NCBI GenBank assembly: GCA_934533135.1
Contig: CAKTBG010000024.1
Coordinates: 1-46,122 of the forward strand
From: an uncultured Faecalibacterium sp.
GTDB taxonomy: Bacteria > Bacillota > Clostridia > Oscillospirales > Ruminococcaceae
DNA: 46,122 nt
Reading direction: 5' to 3'
The notes beneath the pieces are model-generated. The model was not told where the DNA came from. It searched no databases and saw only the letters and a program-made list of their open reading frames with translations. A program made the position numbers and the translations under genes. Below are positions 8,163-16,039 of this stretch, piece after piece (position 1 is the stretch's first letter; each line of letters begins with the position of its first letter).

Positions 8163-9542
8163 TTATCCCAGATGGAGCACATCGATCAGGAAGATCATGG
8201 CAAGGCCATAGTAGGTCACCACGGCAACGAGGTCGTTGACGGTGGTGATCAGCGGGCCGGACGCCACGGCGGGGTCTACATGGATCTTGTGGAAGAGCAT
8301 CGGGATGACCGTGCCGACCAAGCTGGAGATCGCCATAGCCACGATCAGAGACACGCCGACGCAGCCCGCGATGAGGAAGGCCTCGCCCCAGAGATAGCCC
8401 TTGAACAGGTGGATATACGCACCGAGGAAGGCCAGTGCCATCAGCGCAAGGATCACGCCGTTGAACAGGCCGATCCGGACTTCCTTGAACAGAAGCTTCA
8501 GCTTTTTGCCGGTGGTCAGCTGCTCGTCCATCAGGACACGGATGGTGACTGCCAGCGACTGGGTGCCGACATTGCCGGCCATATCCAGCACCATCGACTG
8601 GAAGCAGATGACGATGGGCAGCACCGCCACCACCGACTCGAACATTCCGACCACCGAGGAAACCACCATGCCAAGGAACAGCAGGGCGATCAGCCACGGC
8701 AGACGCTTCTTGACGCTCTCCAGCACCGTCTCGTTCAGATCTTCCTCGCTGGTCAGACCGCCGAGTTTTGCGTAGTCGTCGCCCATCTCGTCGTCCACGA
8801 TCTCCACGACGTCTGCCGAGGTGATGATGCCCAGCAGCGCGCCGCTGTCGTTCAGCACGGGCAGGGATTTTTCGGCGTATTCGGTGATCCGATCCAGACA
8901 TTCGCTGATCTTTTCGTGGTCGGTCACATAGGGGTAGGAGCAGCTGATGATATCCTCCAGCTCGTCGCCCGCCCGTGCCACGATCAGATCTTTCAGGTCA
9001 ATGGCACCGTAGTATTTTTCCGCTTCGTCCACCACATACAGGGTCGAGATATTGTCGTTTTCGCCCGCCTGCTTGACCAGCTCGCTCATGGCCTGCCGGA
9101 TGGTCAGATCCTTGCGGATGCAGATGTAGTTGGTGGTCATGCAGCTGCCGATCTCGTCCTCATCGTAGGACATCAGCAATTTGACGTCTTCCGCCGCATC
9201 CTTATCCAGATGTTTGACCAGCTCCTGTTTGTCGTCCTCTTCCAGATCTTCCAGTGCGTCCACCGCATCGTCCGAGTCCATGCTGGAGACGACCTTTGCC
9301 GCTTTATCCGCCGGCAGTTCCTTCAGATACGGCTCGGCATCGTCCAGATAGGAGAAGATCTCCGCCACACGATCCACGCCTAAGATCGTATAGAGCTTCT
9401 GCCGTTCGTCCGGTGTCAGCTGTTCCAGCGCATCGGCCAGATCGTTTTCATGGTAATCCGACAATTGTTCGGCGATCTCTTCTGCGGGCAGACCGCTGTG
9501 GATGATATGGAGTATTTCTTCCAGATAATTTTTCTTCTGCAT
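8163..9542 (-). CDS. mgtE: Magnesium transporter MgtE
   Basis: The 459-residue product has the standard MgtE plan: an acidic alpha-helical N domain (about 1-130, rich in DDAVDALEDLEEDD), two CBS domains (about 135-255), and a C-terminal membrane domain with five predicted helices. The membrane part includes the conserved DMAGNVGTQSLA segment and the ending DPAVASGPLITTVNDL. It is a Mg2+ channel gated by cytoplasmic Mg2+ binding between the N and CBS domains. The length is normal. The start follows GGAGG with a 9-nt spacer. The leader is short, about 30 nt, and does not hold an M-box riboswitch. Confidence 0.96.
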   Translation of the reverse strand: MQKKNYLEEILHIIHSGLPAEEIAEQLSDYHENDLADALEQLTPDERQKLYTILGVDRVAEIFSYLDDAEPYLKELPADKAAKVVSSMDSDDAVDALEDLEEDDKQELVKHLDKDAAEDVKLLMSYDEDEIGSCMTTNYICIRKDLTIRQAMSELVKQAGENDNISTLYVVDEAEKYYGAIDLKDLIVARAGDELEDIISCSYPYVTDHEKISECLDRITEYAEKSLPVLNDSGALLGIITSADVVEIVDDEMGDDYAKLGGLTSEEDLNETVLESVKKRLPWLIALLFLGMVVSSVVGMFESVVAVLPIVICFQSMVLDMAGNVGTQSLAVTIRVLMDEQLTTGKKLKLLFKEVRIGLFNGVILALMALAFLGAYIHLFKGYLWGEAFLIAGCVGVSLIVAMAISSLVGTVIPMLFHKIHVDPAVASGPLITTVNDLVAVVTYYGLAMIFLIDVLHLG

Positions 9543-9580
9543 GGTATTCAGCCTCCTATCCGCTCTGGTTTAGCCCGGTA

Positions 9581-9609
9581 ATCATACTACACCGGGGATG
9601 TTTTTTCAA
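9581..9609 (-). promoter_or_regulatory. mgtE promoter
   Basis: On the minus strand, TTGAAA (9604-9609) and TATGAT (9581-9586) are 17 bp apart, with the start codon about 35 nt downstream of the expected start site. Confidence 0.6.
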
Positions 9610-9647
9610 CCCATTTTGCAAAGATTTTACCGTTTATAAAGCAAAAC

Positions 9648-9692
9648 AAGCCGAATGCCTGCCTTTTTGCATTCCGGCAGCGCATTCGGCTT
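9648..9692 (-). terminator. Terminator after the transglycosylase gene
   Basis: On the minus strand, AAGCCGAATGC pairs with GCATTCGGCTT (11 bp) and is followed by GTTTTGC. Confidence 0.75.
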
Positions 9693-9703
9693 TTCGGTTG
9701 TGC

Positions 9704-10447
9704 TCAGTGTGCAAAAATTTCCAGCGCGGCGGCCTCGGCTTCCAGCTGCTCTGCCTGCTCCCGGGTCAGGACGCGGGCCTCCACCATCCGATCCAGCACG
9801 ACGCGGGCTCGCTTGAGAGCCAGATCCGGGTTTGCGGTGGGCGAATAGAGCGACGGTGCGTTCGGCAGCCCGGCCAGCAGCACCGCCTCGGCGTCGGTCA
9901 ACGCGGCGGGCGTTTTGCCGAAATACCCGGCGGCAGCCTGCGCGATGCCGTAGGATCCGTTGCCAAAATAGATCGTGTTGGCATACATCTCAAAGATCTG
10001 CTGCTTGCTGTAGGTTTTCTCGATGGCCAGTGCCGCGAACATTTCCGCCGCTTTCCGGGCCAGACGCTTTTCCTGCGTGAACAGCTCGTTCTTCGCCAAT
10101 TGCTGGGTCAGGGTGCTGCCGCCCTCGGCCAGCGAGTGGGTCTTGAGGTCGATGAGCAGCGCACGGCCGATGGAGATGGGGTCGATGCCGTGGTGCGACG
10201 CAAACCGCCGGTCCTCCACCGCGATGACCGCCTGCACATAGGTCTTTGGCATCGCATCGTAGGTGACGAAATCCGTCCGGCTGCGGATGGAATCGTACAT
10301 CGCCGCGATGGGGTGATCCGCGATCGCTTTCTGATATAAGGTATGTCCCTGCCAGCCAAAATAGATCCCGGCCAACAGCAGCCCGGCCAGTACGACCAGC
10401 AGCAGGGTCAGCAGCAGCTGCTGGAGAAAATGCAGCAGGTTTCGCAT
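9704..10447 (-). CDS. Monofunctional peptidoglycan glycosyltransferase (GT51)
   Basis: The 247-residue product has one N-terminal membrane helix (about 8-30) and a GT51 domain: AVEDRRFASHHGID with catalytic Glu78, GGSTLTQQLAKN (109-120), and the second-Glu region with IEKTYSKQQIFEMYANTIYFGNGSYGI. There is no transpeptidase domain, so it is a stand-alone polymerase that joins lipid II into glycan strands at the outer membrane face. This is MtgA/SgtA-like in plan. It is transcribed alone and ends at a clear terminator. The start at 10447 has GAAAGGAGC upstream. Confidence 0.92.
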   Translation of the reverse strand: MRNLLHFLQQLLLTLLLVVLAGLLLAGIYFGWQGHTLYQKAIADHPIAAMYDSIRSRTDFVTYDAMPKTYVQAVIAVEDRRFASHHGIDPISIGRALLIDLKTHSLAEGGSTLTQQLAKNELFTQEKRLARKAAEMFAALAIEKTYSKQQIFEMYANTIYFGNGSYGIAQAAAGYFGKTPAALTDAEAVLLAGLPNAPSLYSPTANPDLALKRARVVLDRMVEARVLTREQAEQLEAEAAALEIFAH

Positions 10448-10569
10448 GGTTCATCCGCTCCTTTCCCGCTTATCTTACCCGATTCGGTGCATTTTTGTCA
10501 ACCTTATCCCCTTCTTCGTCTCCGGATGACCCGATGGAGAGGTTTTTTCAAATTTTTTCTATCATCCTA

Positions 10570-10598
10570 TTGACAAACTGGGTAAATGCAGATATAAT
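10570..10598 (+). promoter_or_regulatory. metY leader promoter
   Basis: TTGACA (10570-10575) and TATAAT (10593-10598), both perfect consensus, are 17 bp apart. Confidence 0.85.
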
Positions 10599-10609
10599 GC
10601 AATCACAAA

Positions 10610-10632
10610 CCAATCTACAAGGTTGGTAGGAA
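10610..10632 (+). promoter_or_regulatory. Possible operator downstream of the metY promoter
   Basis: Two overlapping inverted repeats (ACCAA/TTGGT and CTAC/GTAG) lie just after the -10 box, where a repressor would block transcription. A CymR-like Rrf2 repressor of sulphur genes is one possibility. This is inference from position and symmetry only. Confidence 0.35.
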
Positions 10633-10654
10633 GTAACAGAAAGGAGGGCTCAAG

Positions 10655-10777
10655 ATGTCGCTGATTTGGAACACGCTGCTGCACGCAAATTTCCGCTGTG
10701 GGCGAATGTGCGGTACCCGGGCAGATATTTTGGCCGAGACCTGTGCGTTGCCCTCCACTGCACGAATGTGCCGCTGA
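10655..10777 (+). CDS. Cys-containing leader peptide (40 aa) upstream of metY
   Basis: This short frame starts at an ATG 7 nt after a perfect AAGGAGG site and encodes 40 residues with four cysteines (positions 15, 19, 30, 39). Cys39 is the next-to-last codon, at 10769-10771, and the stop is 42 nt before a strong terminator stem. No known domain is present. The promoter, strong ribosome site, Cys codons and terminator placed before a sulphur-amino-acid gene fit a transcription-attenuation leader. The peptide itself probably has no other role. That it is translated is inference. Confidence 0.6.
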   Translation: MSLIWNTLLHANFRCGRMCGTRADILAETCALPSTARMCR

Positions 10778-10815
10778 CTTAGAGGATCGCCCGGATCTCA
10801 GGATCGAATTGTTTG

Positions 10816-10852
10816 CCCGGTGCTCAAATGTTGTGGAGCATCGGGAATTTTT
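10816..10852 (+). terminator. Attenuator-type terminator inside the metY leader
   Basis: CCCGGTGCTC (10816-10825) pairs over 10 bp, one of them a G-U, with GAGCATCGGG (10836-10845), followed by AATTTTTG. It lies between the leader peptide and metY. The upstream CCGGGCA (10717-10723) can instead pair with TGCCCGG (10814-10820), which offers a competing fold. Confidence 0.75.
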
Positions 10853-10898
10853 GTACGCAGAAATTATACGGAATGTAGAATTAGAGAGGTAGATTACA

Positions 10899-12185
10899 AT
10901 GGCTAACTATAAATTTGAGACCCTTCAGCTGCACGTCGGTCAGGAGCAGGCGGATCCCGCCACCGATTCCCGTGCGGTGCCCATTTACCAGACCACTTCG
11001 TATGTGTTCCGCAACAGCCAGCACGCCGCCGACCGTTTCGGTCTGGCCGATGCCGGCAACATCTACGGCCGTCTGACCAACTCCACGCAGGATGTCTTTG
11101 AGAAGCGCATCGCTGCCCTCGAGGGCGGCACCGCAGCTCTGGCGGTCGCGTCCGGCGCGGCCGCCATCGCCTACACCATTGAGGCACTGGCACAGGCCGG
11201 GGATCACATCGTGGCGCAGAAGACCATCTACGGCGGCAGCTACAACCTGCTGGAGCACACCCTGACCCAGTTCGGCGTCCAGACCACCTTTGTCAACGTC
11301 CACGATCTGGCCGAGGTGGAGGCCGCCATCCAGCCCAACACCAAAGCCGTCTACCTCGAGACGCTGGGCAACCCCAACAGCGACATCCCCGACATTGACG
11401 CCGTCGCTGCCATCGCCCACAAGCACGGCCTGCCGCTGGTCATTGACAACACCTTCGGCACCCCGTACCTGATCCGCCCCATCGAGCACGGCGCGGACAT
11501 CGTGGTACACTCTGCCACCAAGTTCATCGGCGGCCACGGCACCTCGCTGGGCGGCGTGATCGTGGACAGCGGCAACTTCGACTGGAAAGCCAGCGGCAAG
11601 TACGGCAACATTGCGGACCCCAACCCGAGCTATCACGGCGTCTCCTTCGCCGATGCTGCCGGCCCCGCAGCCTTTGTCACCTACGTCCGCGCCATTCTGC
11701 TGCGCGATACCGGTGCTGCCATCTCCCCCTTCAACGCCTTCCTGCTGCTGCAGGGCACCGAGACCCTGAGCCTGCGCCTTGAGCGTCACGTCGAGAACAC
11801 CAAGAAGGTGGTGGCTTATCTGGCCAATCATCCGCAGGTCGAAAAGGTCAATCATCCTTCCCTGCCCGATCATCCGGATCACGCCCTGTACGAGAAGTAT
11901 TTCCCCAACGGCGGTGCTTCCATCTTCACCTTCCAGATCAAGGGCGGCCGTGAGGAAGCCTTCCAGTTCATCGACAACCTGAAGATCTTCTCCCTGCTGG
12001 CCAACGTCGCCGATGTGAAGAGCCTTGTCATCCATCCGGCTTCCACCACCCACAGCCAGCTGAGCGATGCAGAGCTAGCCGATCAGGGCATCTATCAGAA
12101 CACCATCCGCCTGTCCATCGGCACCGAGCACATCGACGACATCCTCGCCGACCTCGAGAATGGTTTTGCAGCCGTCCGCGGCTAA
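10899..12185 (+). CDS. metY: O-acetylhomoserine sulfhydrylase (MetY)
   Basis: The 428-residue product is a Cys/Met-metabolism PLP enzyme. The PLP lysine is Lys208 in HSATKFIGGHGTSLGG, and the N-terminal FETLQLHVGQ...PIYQTTSYVF and the long C-terminal half are typical of O-acetylhomoserine aminocarboxypropyltransferase. It makes homocysteine from O-acetylhomoserine and sulphide, in the cytoplasm; some relatives also use O-acetylserine. The length fits MetY rather than the shorter MetB/MetC. The start at 10899 follows AGAGAGGT. It is the only gene behind the leader and attenuator, and it ends at a strong terminator. Confidence 0.94.
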   Translation: MANYKFETLQLHVGQEQADPATDSRAVPIYQTTSYVFRNSQHAADRFGLADAGNIYGRLTNSTQDVFEKRIAALEGGTAALAVASGAAAIAYTIEALAQAGDHIVAQKTIYGGSYNLLEHTLTQFGVQTTFVNVHDLAEVEAAIQPNTKAVYLETLGNPNSDIPDIDAVAAIAHKHGLPLVIDNTFGTPYLIRPIEHGADIVVHSATKFIGGHGTSLGGVIVDSGNFDWKASGKYGNIADPNPSYHGVSFADAAGPAAFVTYVRAILLRDTGAAISPFNAFLLLQGTETLSLRLERHVENTKKVVAYLANHPQVEKVNHPSLPDHPDHALYEKYFPNGGASIFTFQIKGGREEAFQFIDNLKIFSLLANVADVKSLVIHPASTTHSQLSDAELADQGIYQNTIRLSIGTEHIDDILADLENGFAAVRG

Positions 12186-12265
12186 CCCTGAAAAGAGCCT
12201 CTCCCTGCTCTGACAAACGCTCTCCGAATTGCAATTCTCCTCCTTTTGCTCGTGTATAGAAAAAG

Positions 12266-12306
12266 ATCCCGGCCGCTGCCCATCCGAAGCAGCGGCCGGG
12301 ATTTTT
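12266..12306. terminator. Bidirectional terminator between metY and the PH-like gene
   Basis: A 14-bp perfect GC-rich stem (12266-12279 with 12289-12302) is followed by TTTTTG on the plus strand and preceded by A residues that give a T tract on the minus strand. Confidence 0.85.
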
Positions 12307-12320
12307 GTTTGTTGCAGCGT

Positions 12321-12812
12321 TCAGAAGAAGATCTCCCCCGCATTGAACGTCTCGATCTTTCCGCCCCACGCCATCTGCACGGCATGGAGACGGTCGGGCG
12401 AAAAATGCAGAACGATCATCTTTTTCGGGGGCCACTCCAGCGCGAGCTTGAAGCGGCTGTCCGGATCCATGGGTTCGGGTGAGAAGTAGAAGTACCGGGT
12501 GCCGGTGTGCTTGGGGTCGTTGTTGTTGAATACCTTCAGGCCGACCACGCCCACCTCGGCGATCTCACTCCAATCGACCCTTTTGTATTCCCGCCCCCAG
12601 AAGGTGCAGCGCAGACCGTTGAGATCCACATGGATCACCGTGCCGTACCGGAACGCAATGTACCCGAACACACCGGCACAAGCCAGAAAGAGGATCGCCG
12701 CGACCCACGCGCCGATCTGCAACGCCAGCAGCCCGAGGAAGAGCGACACCGCACAGGTCGCCAACGCCACGCCGTATTTCAGCGGATCTGCATAATATCC
12801 TTTTTTCGCCAT
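12321..12812 (-). CDS. Small membrane protein with a PH-like domain
   Basis: The 163-residue product starts MAKKGYYADP at 12812, with AAGGAGTCC just upstream; a longer frame upstream has no ribosome site. Two hydrophobic helices occupy about 15-58. The rest (YGTVIHVDLNGLRCTFWGREYKRVDWSEIAEVGV...) looks like a bacterial PH-like beta domain: a sensing fold preceded by a membrane hairpin. The function is unknown. It is transcribed alone, divergently from the esterase-sulfatase operon, with which it shares an upstream region holding a XylR-like half-site. Confidence 0.75.
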   Translation of the reverse strand: MAKKGYYADPLKYGVALATCAVSLFLGLLALQIGAWVAAILFLACAGVFGYIAFRYGTVIHVDLNGLRCTFWGREYKRVDWSEIAEVGVVGLKVFNNNDPKHTGTRYFYFSPEPMDPDSRFKLALEWPPKKMIVLHFSPDRLHAVQMAWGGKIETFNAGEIFF

Positions 12813-12867
12813 TCCAAGGACTCCTTCCGGTCTTCCGTTTTGGTTGTTGCTGCGGAAAATCAATTTG

Positions 12868-12880
12868 TTAGTTTGTTTAA
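12868..12880. promoter_or_regulatory. XylR-like half-operator, site 1
   Basis: TTAGTTTGTTTAA matches the half-site of the Bacillus XylR operator, as I recall it. It lies in the divergent region between the PH-like gene and the esterase operon. Confidence 0.45.
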
Positions 12881-12972
12881 TTATACCAAGTCCAACCCGG
12901 TTCTGTCAAGCGTTTCCGACCGTTTTACCTCTTCTCTTCTGCGTTTCAAAAGACGTTCTTTCCTCTTTTTTC

Positions 12973-13001
12973 TTGCATTCTGCACCCAATCATGCTATAC
13001 T
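12973..13001 (+). promoter_or_regulatory. Esterase-sulfatase operon promoter
   Basis: TTGCAT (12973-12978) and TATACT (12996-13001) are 17 bp apart. The predicted start site lies just before operator-like site 2. Confidence 0.7.
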
Positions 13002-13014
13002 TTTCATGATAATA

Positions 13015-13033
13015 AATTTAATAAACAAACTGC
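13015..13033 (+). promoter_or_regulatory. XylR-like half-operator, site 2
   Basis: TTTAATAAACAAACT is the inverted counterpart of site 1. It sits between the promoter and the AAGGAGG ribosome site, the usual place for a ROK repressor to block transcription. Confidence 0.45.
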
Positions 13034-13044
13034 AAGGAGGTTCT

Positions 13045-14409
13045 ATGGAATTTGCAACGATTTCCACCGGTCGGCTGCGCGGGCGGGTTCTGGACGGATG
13101 CACGGCATTTTTGAACATCCCTTATGCAGCTCCCCCGGTGGGGGATCTGCGCTGGCGTGCCCCGCAGCCGCCGCAGGCATGGCAGGGCACCCGGGACGCC
13201 ACCGACTTCGGCACCCGGTGCTGGCAGGCAGCACCCATGCCGCCGCTCAGTGCCCCGCCCGACCCGGCCGCTGTCGCAGACCGAACCGAGATCGACTACC
13301 GTCAGGAATTCCACTCCAATCCGGATTTCCCGGATCGAGCCGAGAGCGAGGATTCCCTGGTGCTGAACGTCTGGACCCCGGCGCAGCGCGATACCGAAAA
13401 GCTGCCGGTAGCTGTCTGGATCCACGGTGGTGCATTCTGCAACGGCAGCGGGCAGGAGATCCACTTCACCGGCGAGGCCTACGCCAAACGGGGCGTGATC
13501 CTCGTTACCCTCAATTACCGGCTGGGGCTTCTGGGCTTCTTCTGCCACCCGGATCTAATCGCAGAGGCGGGCACCTGCGGCAACTACGGCCTGCTGGATC
13601 AGCTGGCCGCGCTGCGCTGGGTGCGGGAAAACATCGCGGCCTTTGGCGGCGACCCGGACAACGCAACCCTCTTCGGCCAGTCGGCCGGTGCCATCAGCAC
13701 CATGCTCCACTGCTGCTCCCCCATGACCACCGGACTGTTCCGCCGGGTCATCCTGCAGAGCGGCGGCGGCCACGCCTCAGAGTTCCAAGAACACACGGTC
13801 GGCTCCACCATGGCAGACGCTGCCCTCGCCGGTGCAGACTGGGCCAAGCGGCAGCTCGGGGTCTCCACAGCGTCCGAGCTCCGCGCCCTGCCGCCCGAGA
13901 CCCTGCGCGCCGCCGTCCTGCAGGAACAGGCCGAACAGCGTGCCCGGCAGAGCAAACCGGGTCTCGGCTTCCTGCCCTACCTCGCCCCGGTCGTGGACGG
14001 CAATTTTGTGCCGGATTTCCCCTACCACCGGATCGAGGCTGGCCAGCTCCAGCCGGTGGCCAGCATGATCGGCAGCAACTCCGAAGACCTGATGGCCGCC
14101 GATATGGTGGTGGGCAGCAAGAACTGGGCTGCCAAGTGTACCCAGCTGGGTCTGCCCTCCTACACCTACTATTTCTCCCACAAGCCGCTGGGCGACAAAA
14201 CCGGTGCCTTCCACTCCTGCGAGCTGTGGTACACCTTTGGTGTGCTGGATCGCAGCTGGCGGCCCAAGACCCCGGACGACTACCGCCTGAGCCGTGAACT
14301 GCTCGACCGCTGGACTGCCTTCATGAAAAACGGCGACCCCAACACCGACTCCCTGCCCTGCTGGAAGGCCTACTCGCCGGAAAATGCGGAGCCGTATCAG
14401 TTCTTATAA
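13045..14409 (+). CDS. Type B carboxylesterase
   Basis: The 454-residue product starts at 13045 after AAGGAGG; the frame is open further upstream but lacks a ribosome site there. It has the carboxylesterase/lipase fold: oxyanion-hole HGGAF (127-131), NYGLLDQLAALRWVRENIAAFGGDP, nucleophile Ser213 in FGQSAGA, acid Glu347 in GSNSEDL and His390 in GAFHSCELWYTF. These match the PnbA-type family, which hydrolyses esters in the cytoplasm. There is no signal peptide, so the substrate is probably a small imported ester. The sulfatase starts 36 nt downstream in the same operon, which suggests removal of acyl and sulphate groups from the same sugar or glycoside. This link is inference. Confidence 0.9.
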   Translation: MEFATISTGRLRGRVLDGCTAFLNIPYAAPPVGDLRWRAPQPPQAWQGTRDATDFGTRCWQAAPMPPLSAPPDPAAVADRTEIDYRQEFHSNPDFPDRAESEDSLVLNVWTPAQRDTEKLPVAVWIHGGAFCNGSGQEIHFTGEAYAKRGVILVTLNYRLGLLGFFCHPDLIAEAGTCGNYGLLDQLAALRWVRENIAAFGGDPDNATLFGQSAGAISTMLHCCSPMTTGLFRRVILQSGGGHASEFQEHTVGSTMADAALAGADWAKRQLGVSTASELRALPPETLRAAVLQEQAEQRARQSKPGLGFLPYLAPVVDGNFVPDFPYHRIEAGQLQPVASMIGSNSEDLMAADMVVGSKNWAAKCTQLGLPSYTYYFSHKPLGDKTGAFHSCELWYTFGVLDRSWRPKTPDDYRLSRELLDRWTAFMKNGDPNTDSLPCWKAYSPENAEPYQFL

Positions 14410-14445
14410 GCCGAATCATTCAAAATCAAACACACGGAGGTTCTT

Positions 14446-15948
14446 ATGAAAGCAATTTTTGTCATGTACGATTCTCTCCGCCGGGATATGCTGCCCTGCT
14501 ACGGCGGTGCGGTGGCCGACCTCCCCAACTTCAAGCGGTTAGCTGAGCACACCGTCACCTTTGACAACAGCTACGTCGGCAGTCTGCCCTGTATGCCAGC
14601 TCGCCGGGAACTTCAGACCGGCCGCCTGAACTTTCTCCACCGCAGCTGGGGACCCATGGAGCCGTATGACATTTCCATGCCGGAGATCCTCGACCGCAAT
14701 GGCATCCACTCTCATCTGGCCACCGACCACTACCACTATGTGCAGGACGGCGGTGCCACCTATCAAGGTCGCTTTTCCAGCTGGGCTTGTTATCGCGGTC
14801 AAGAAAGCGACGCTTGGATTGGCAGTGCCGCACCTGAGCAGGACATCAGCCACATCATGGGCTTTGAGGATATGCCGCCCGCACTACAAAAAATGCGGGG
14901 CAGAGGTGCCGCCCGCAATGCCGTCAACCGCGCAGCCATCCATGGTGAAGCCGAATATCCCCAGACTTTGACCTTTGACGACGGCCTTGATTTTGTCAAG
15001 CGGAATGCGCAGTACGACAACTGGTTCGTCCAGATCGAGACCTTCGACCCGCACGAGCCGTTCGACGCCCCGGAAAACTTTGAGGCCAAATATTTTGACC
15101 CCGCCGACCCCTTCCAGCAGGACTGGCCCCCCTACGCCAAGGTCAAGCAGAGCCCCGAAGAAGTGGAAAAGATGCGCAAAAAGTACTTTGCTCTACTCGA
15201 GTTCTGCGACAAGAGCATGGGCCGGGTGCTGGACATGATGGATGAGCTGGATCTGTGGAAAGACACCATGCTGATCGTAGGCACTGACCACGGCTTCATG
15301 CTGGGCGAACACGACTGGTGGGGCAAGGGCAGTATGCCGGACTATGACGAGATCGTGCACACCCCCATGTTCCTGTGGGATCCCCGCAACGGCATCTGCA
15401 ATGAGCACCGCAGCGGTCTGGTTCAAACCATGGACATTCCTGCAACTGTGCTGGAATTCTTTGATCTGCCGATCCCCGATGTGATGGATGGCCGCCCACT
15501 CCGCATCGCCGTAGAGCAAAACGAATCGCTCCGTCCCTACGGGCTGTTTGGTTACCATGGCGGCACCATGGGCATCACCGATGGCCGGTATGTCTATCTG
15601 CGCGCTCCGGTCATGGAGGATCCGGATGTCACCGAGTACACTCTAATGCCCACCAAGATGATCGGATTTGCTTCGCTGGACGCCCTGCGTCAGGCCAAAC
15701 TCGTGCCCGGCTTCTCCTTCACGCAGGGTCTTCCGTTGCTGGCTTATCCCGGTCAGTTCGGCCGCACCAAGATGCCGGTCGGAACCGATTTGCTTTTTGA
15801 TACGGCCACCGATCCCCACCAGCAGCATCCCATCGACGATCCGGCACGCAAAGAAGAGCTTTGCCGTCAGATTGCGCAGATCATGCTGGAAAACGAAGCT
15901 CCTGAAGAGCTCTATCCCCGCTTTGGCCTGACCAAACCCACTGTCTGA
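14446..15948 (+). CDS. Sulfatase (Cys-type, formylglycine-dependent)
   Basis: The 500-residue product has the sulfatase signature CMPARRELQTGR, with Cys49 as the residue converted to formylglycine. An N-terminal DSLRRD metal segment and a later GTDHGFMLGEHDWWGKG with Asp-His metal ligands are also present. It belongs to the type I sulfatase/alkaline phosphatase superfamily and would remove sulphate from a sugar or similar ester. The Cys rather than Ser site needs an anaerobic sulfatase-maturating radical-SAM enzyme, which is not in this window. No signal peptide is visible, so the protein is predicted cytoplasmic, like its esterase neighbour. A GGAGG site precedes the start. It could also act as a phosphoesterase. 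Confidence 0.92.
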   Translation: MKAIFVMYDSLRRDMLPCYGGAVADLPNFKRLAEHTVTFDNSYVGSLPCMPARRELQTGRLNFLHRSWGPMEPYDISMPEILDRNGIHSHLATDHYHYVQDGGATYQGRFSSWACYRGQESDAWIGSAAPEQDISHIMGFEDMPPALQKMRGRGAARNAVNRAAIHGEAEYPQTLTFDDGLDFVKRNAQYDNWFVQIETFDPHEPFDAPENFEAKYFDPADPFQQDWPPYAKVKQSPEEVEKMRKKYFALLEFCDKSMGRVLDMMDELDLWKDTMLIVGTDHGFMLGEHDWWGKGSMPDYDEIVHTPMFLWDPRNGICNEHRSGLVQTMDIPATVLEFFDLPIPDVMDGRPLRIAVEQNESLRPYGLFGYHGGTMGITDGRYVYLRAPVMEDPDVTEYTLMPTKMIGFASLDALRQAKLVPGFSFTQGLPLLAYPGQFGRTKMPVGTDLLFDTATDPHQQHPIDDPARKEELCRQIAQIMLENEAPEELYPRFGLTKPTV

Positions 15949-15969
15949 CTTCATACCGATTTGTATATA

Positions 15970-16020
15970 AGACCCCCGGTTCTTTGCTTTGCACACTGTC
16001 GCAAAAACCGGGGGTCTGTT
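15970..16020. terminator. Terminator between the sulfatase and ROK genes
   Basis: AGACCCCCGGTT pairs with AACCGGGGGTCT across a 24-nt loop, followed by GTTTTAT. The two genes converge, so it may work both ways. Confidence 0.8.
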
Positions 16021-16039
16021 TTATCCTTATGATACGATG

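Noticed and set aside
9543..9640. M-box magnesium riboswitch before mgtE
   Set aside because: The leader after the promoter is only about 30 nt, too short for an M-box, and no conserved segment was seen.
12844..13044. N-terminal extension of the esterase from 12844
   Set aside because: This stretch contains the promoter and operator-like sites and has no ribosome site. The start at 13045 has AAGGAGG.
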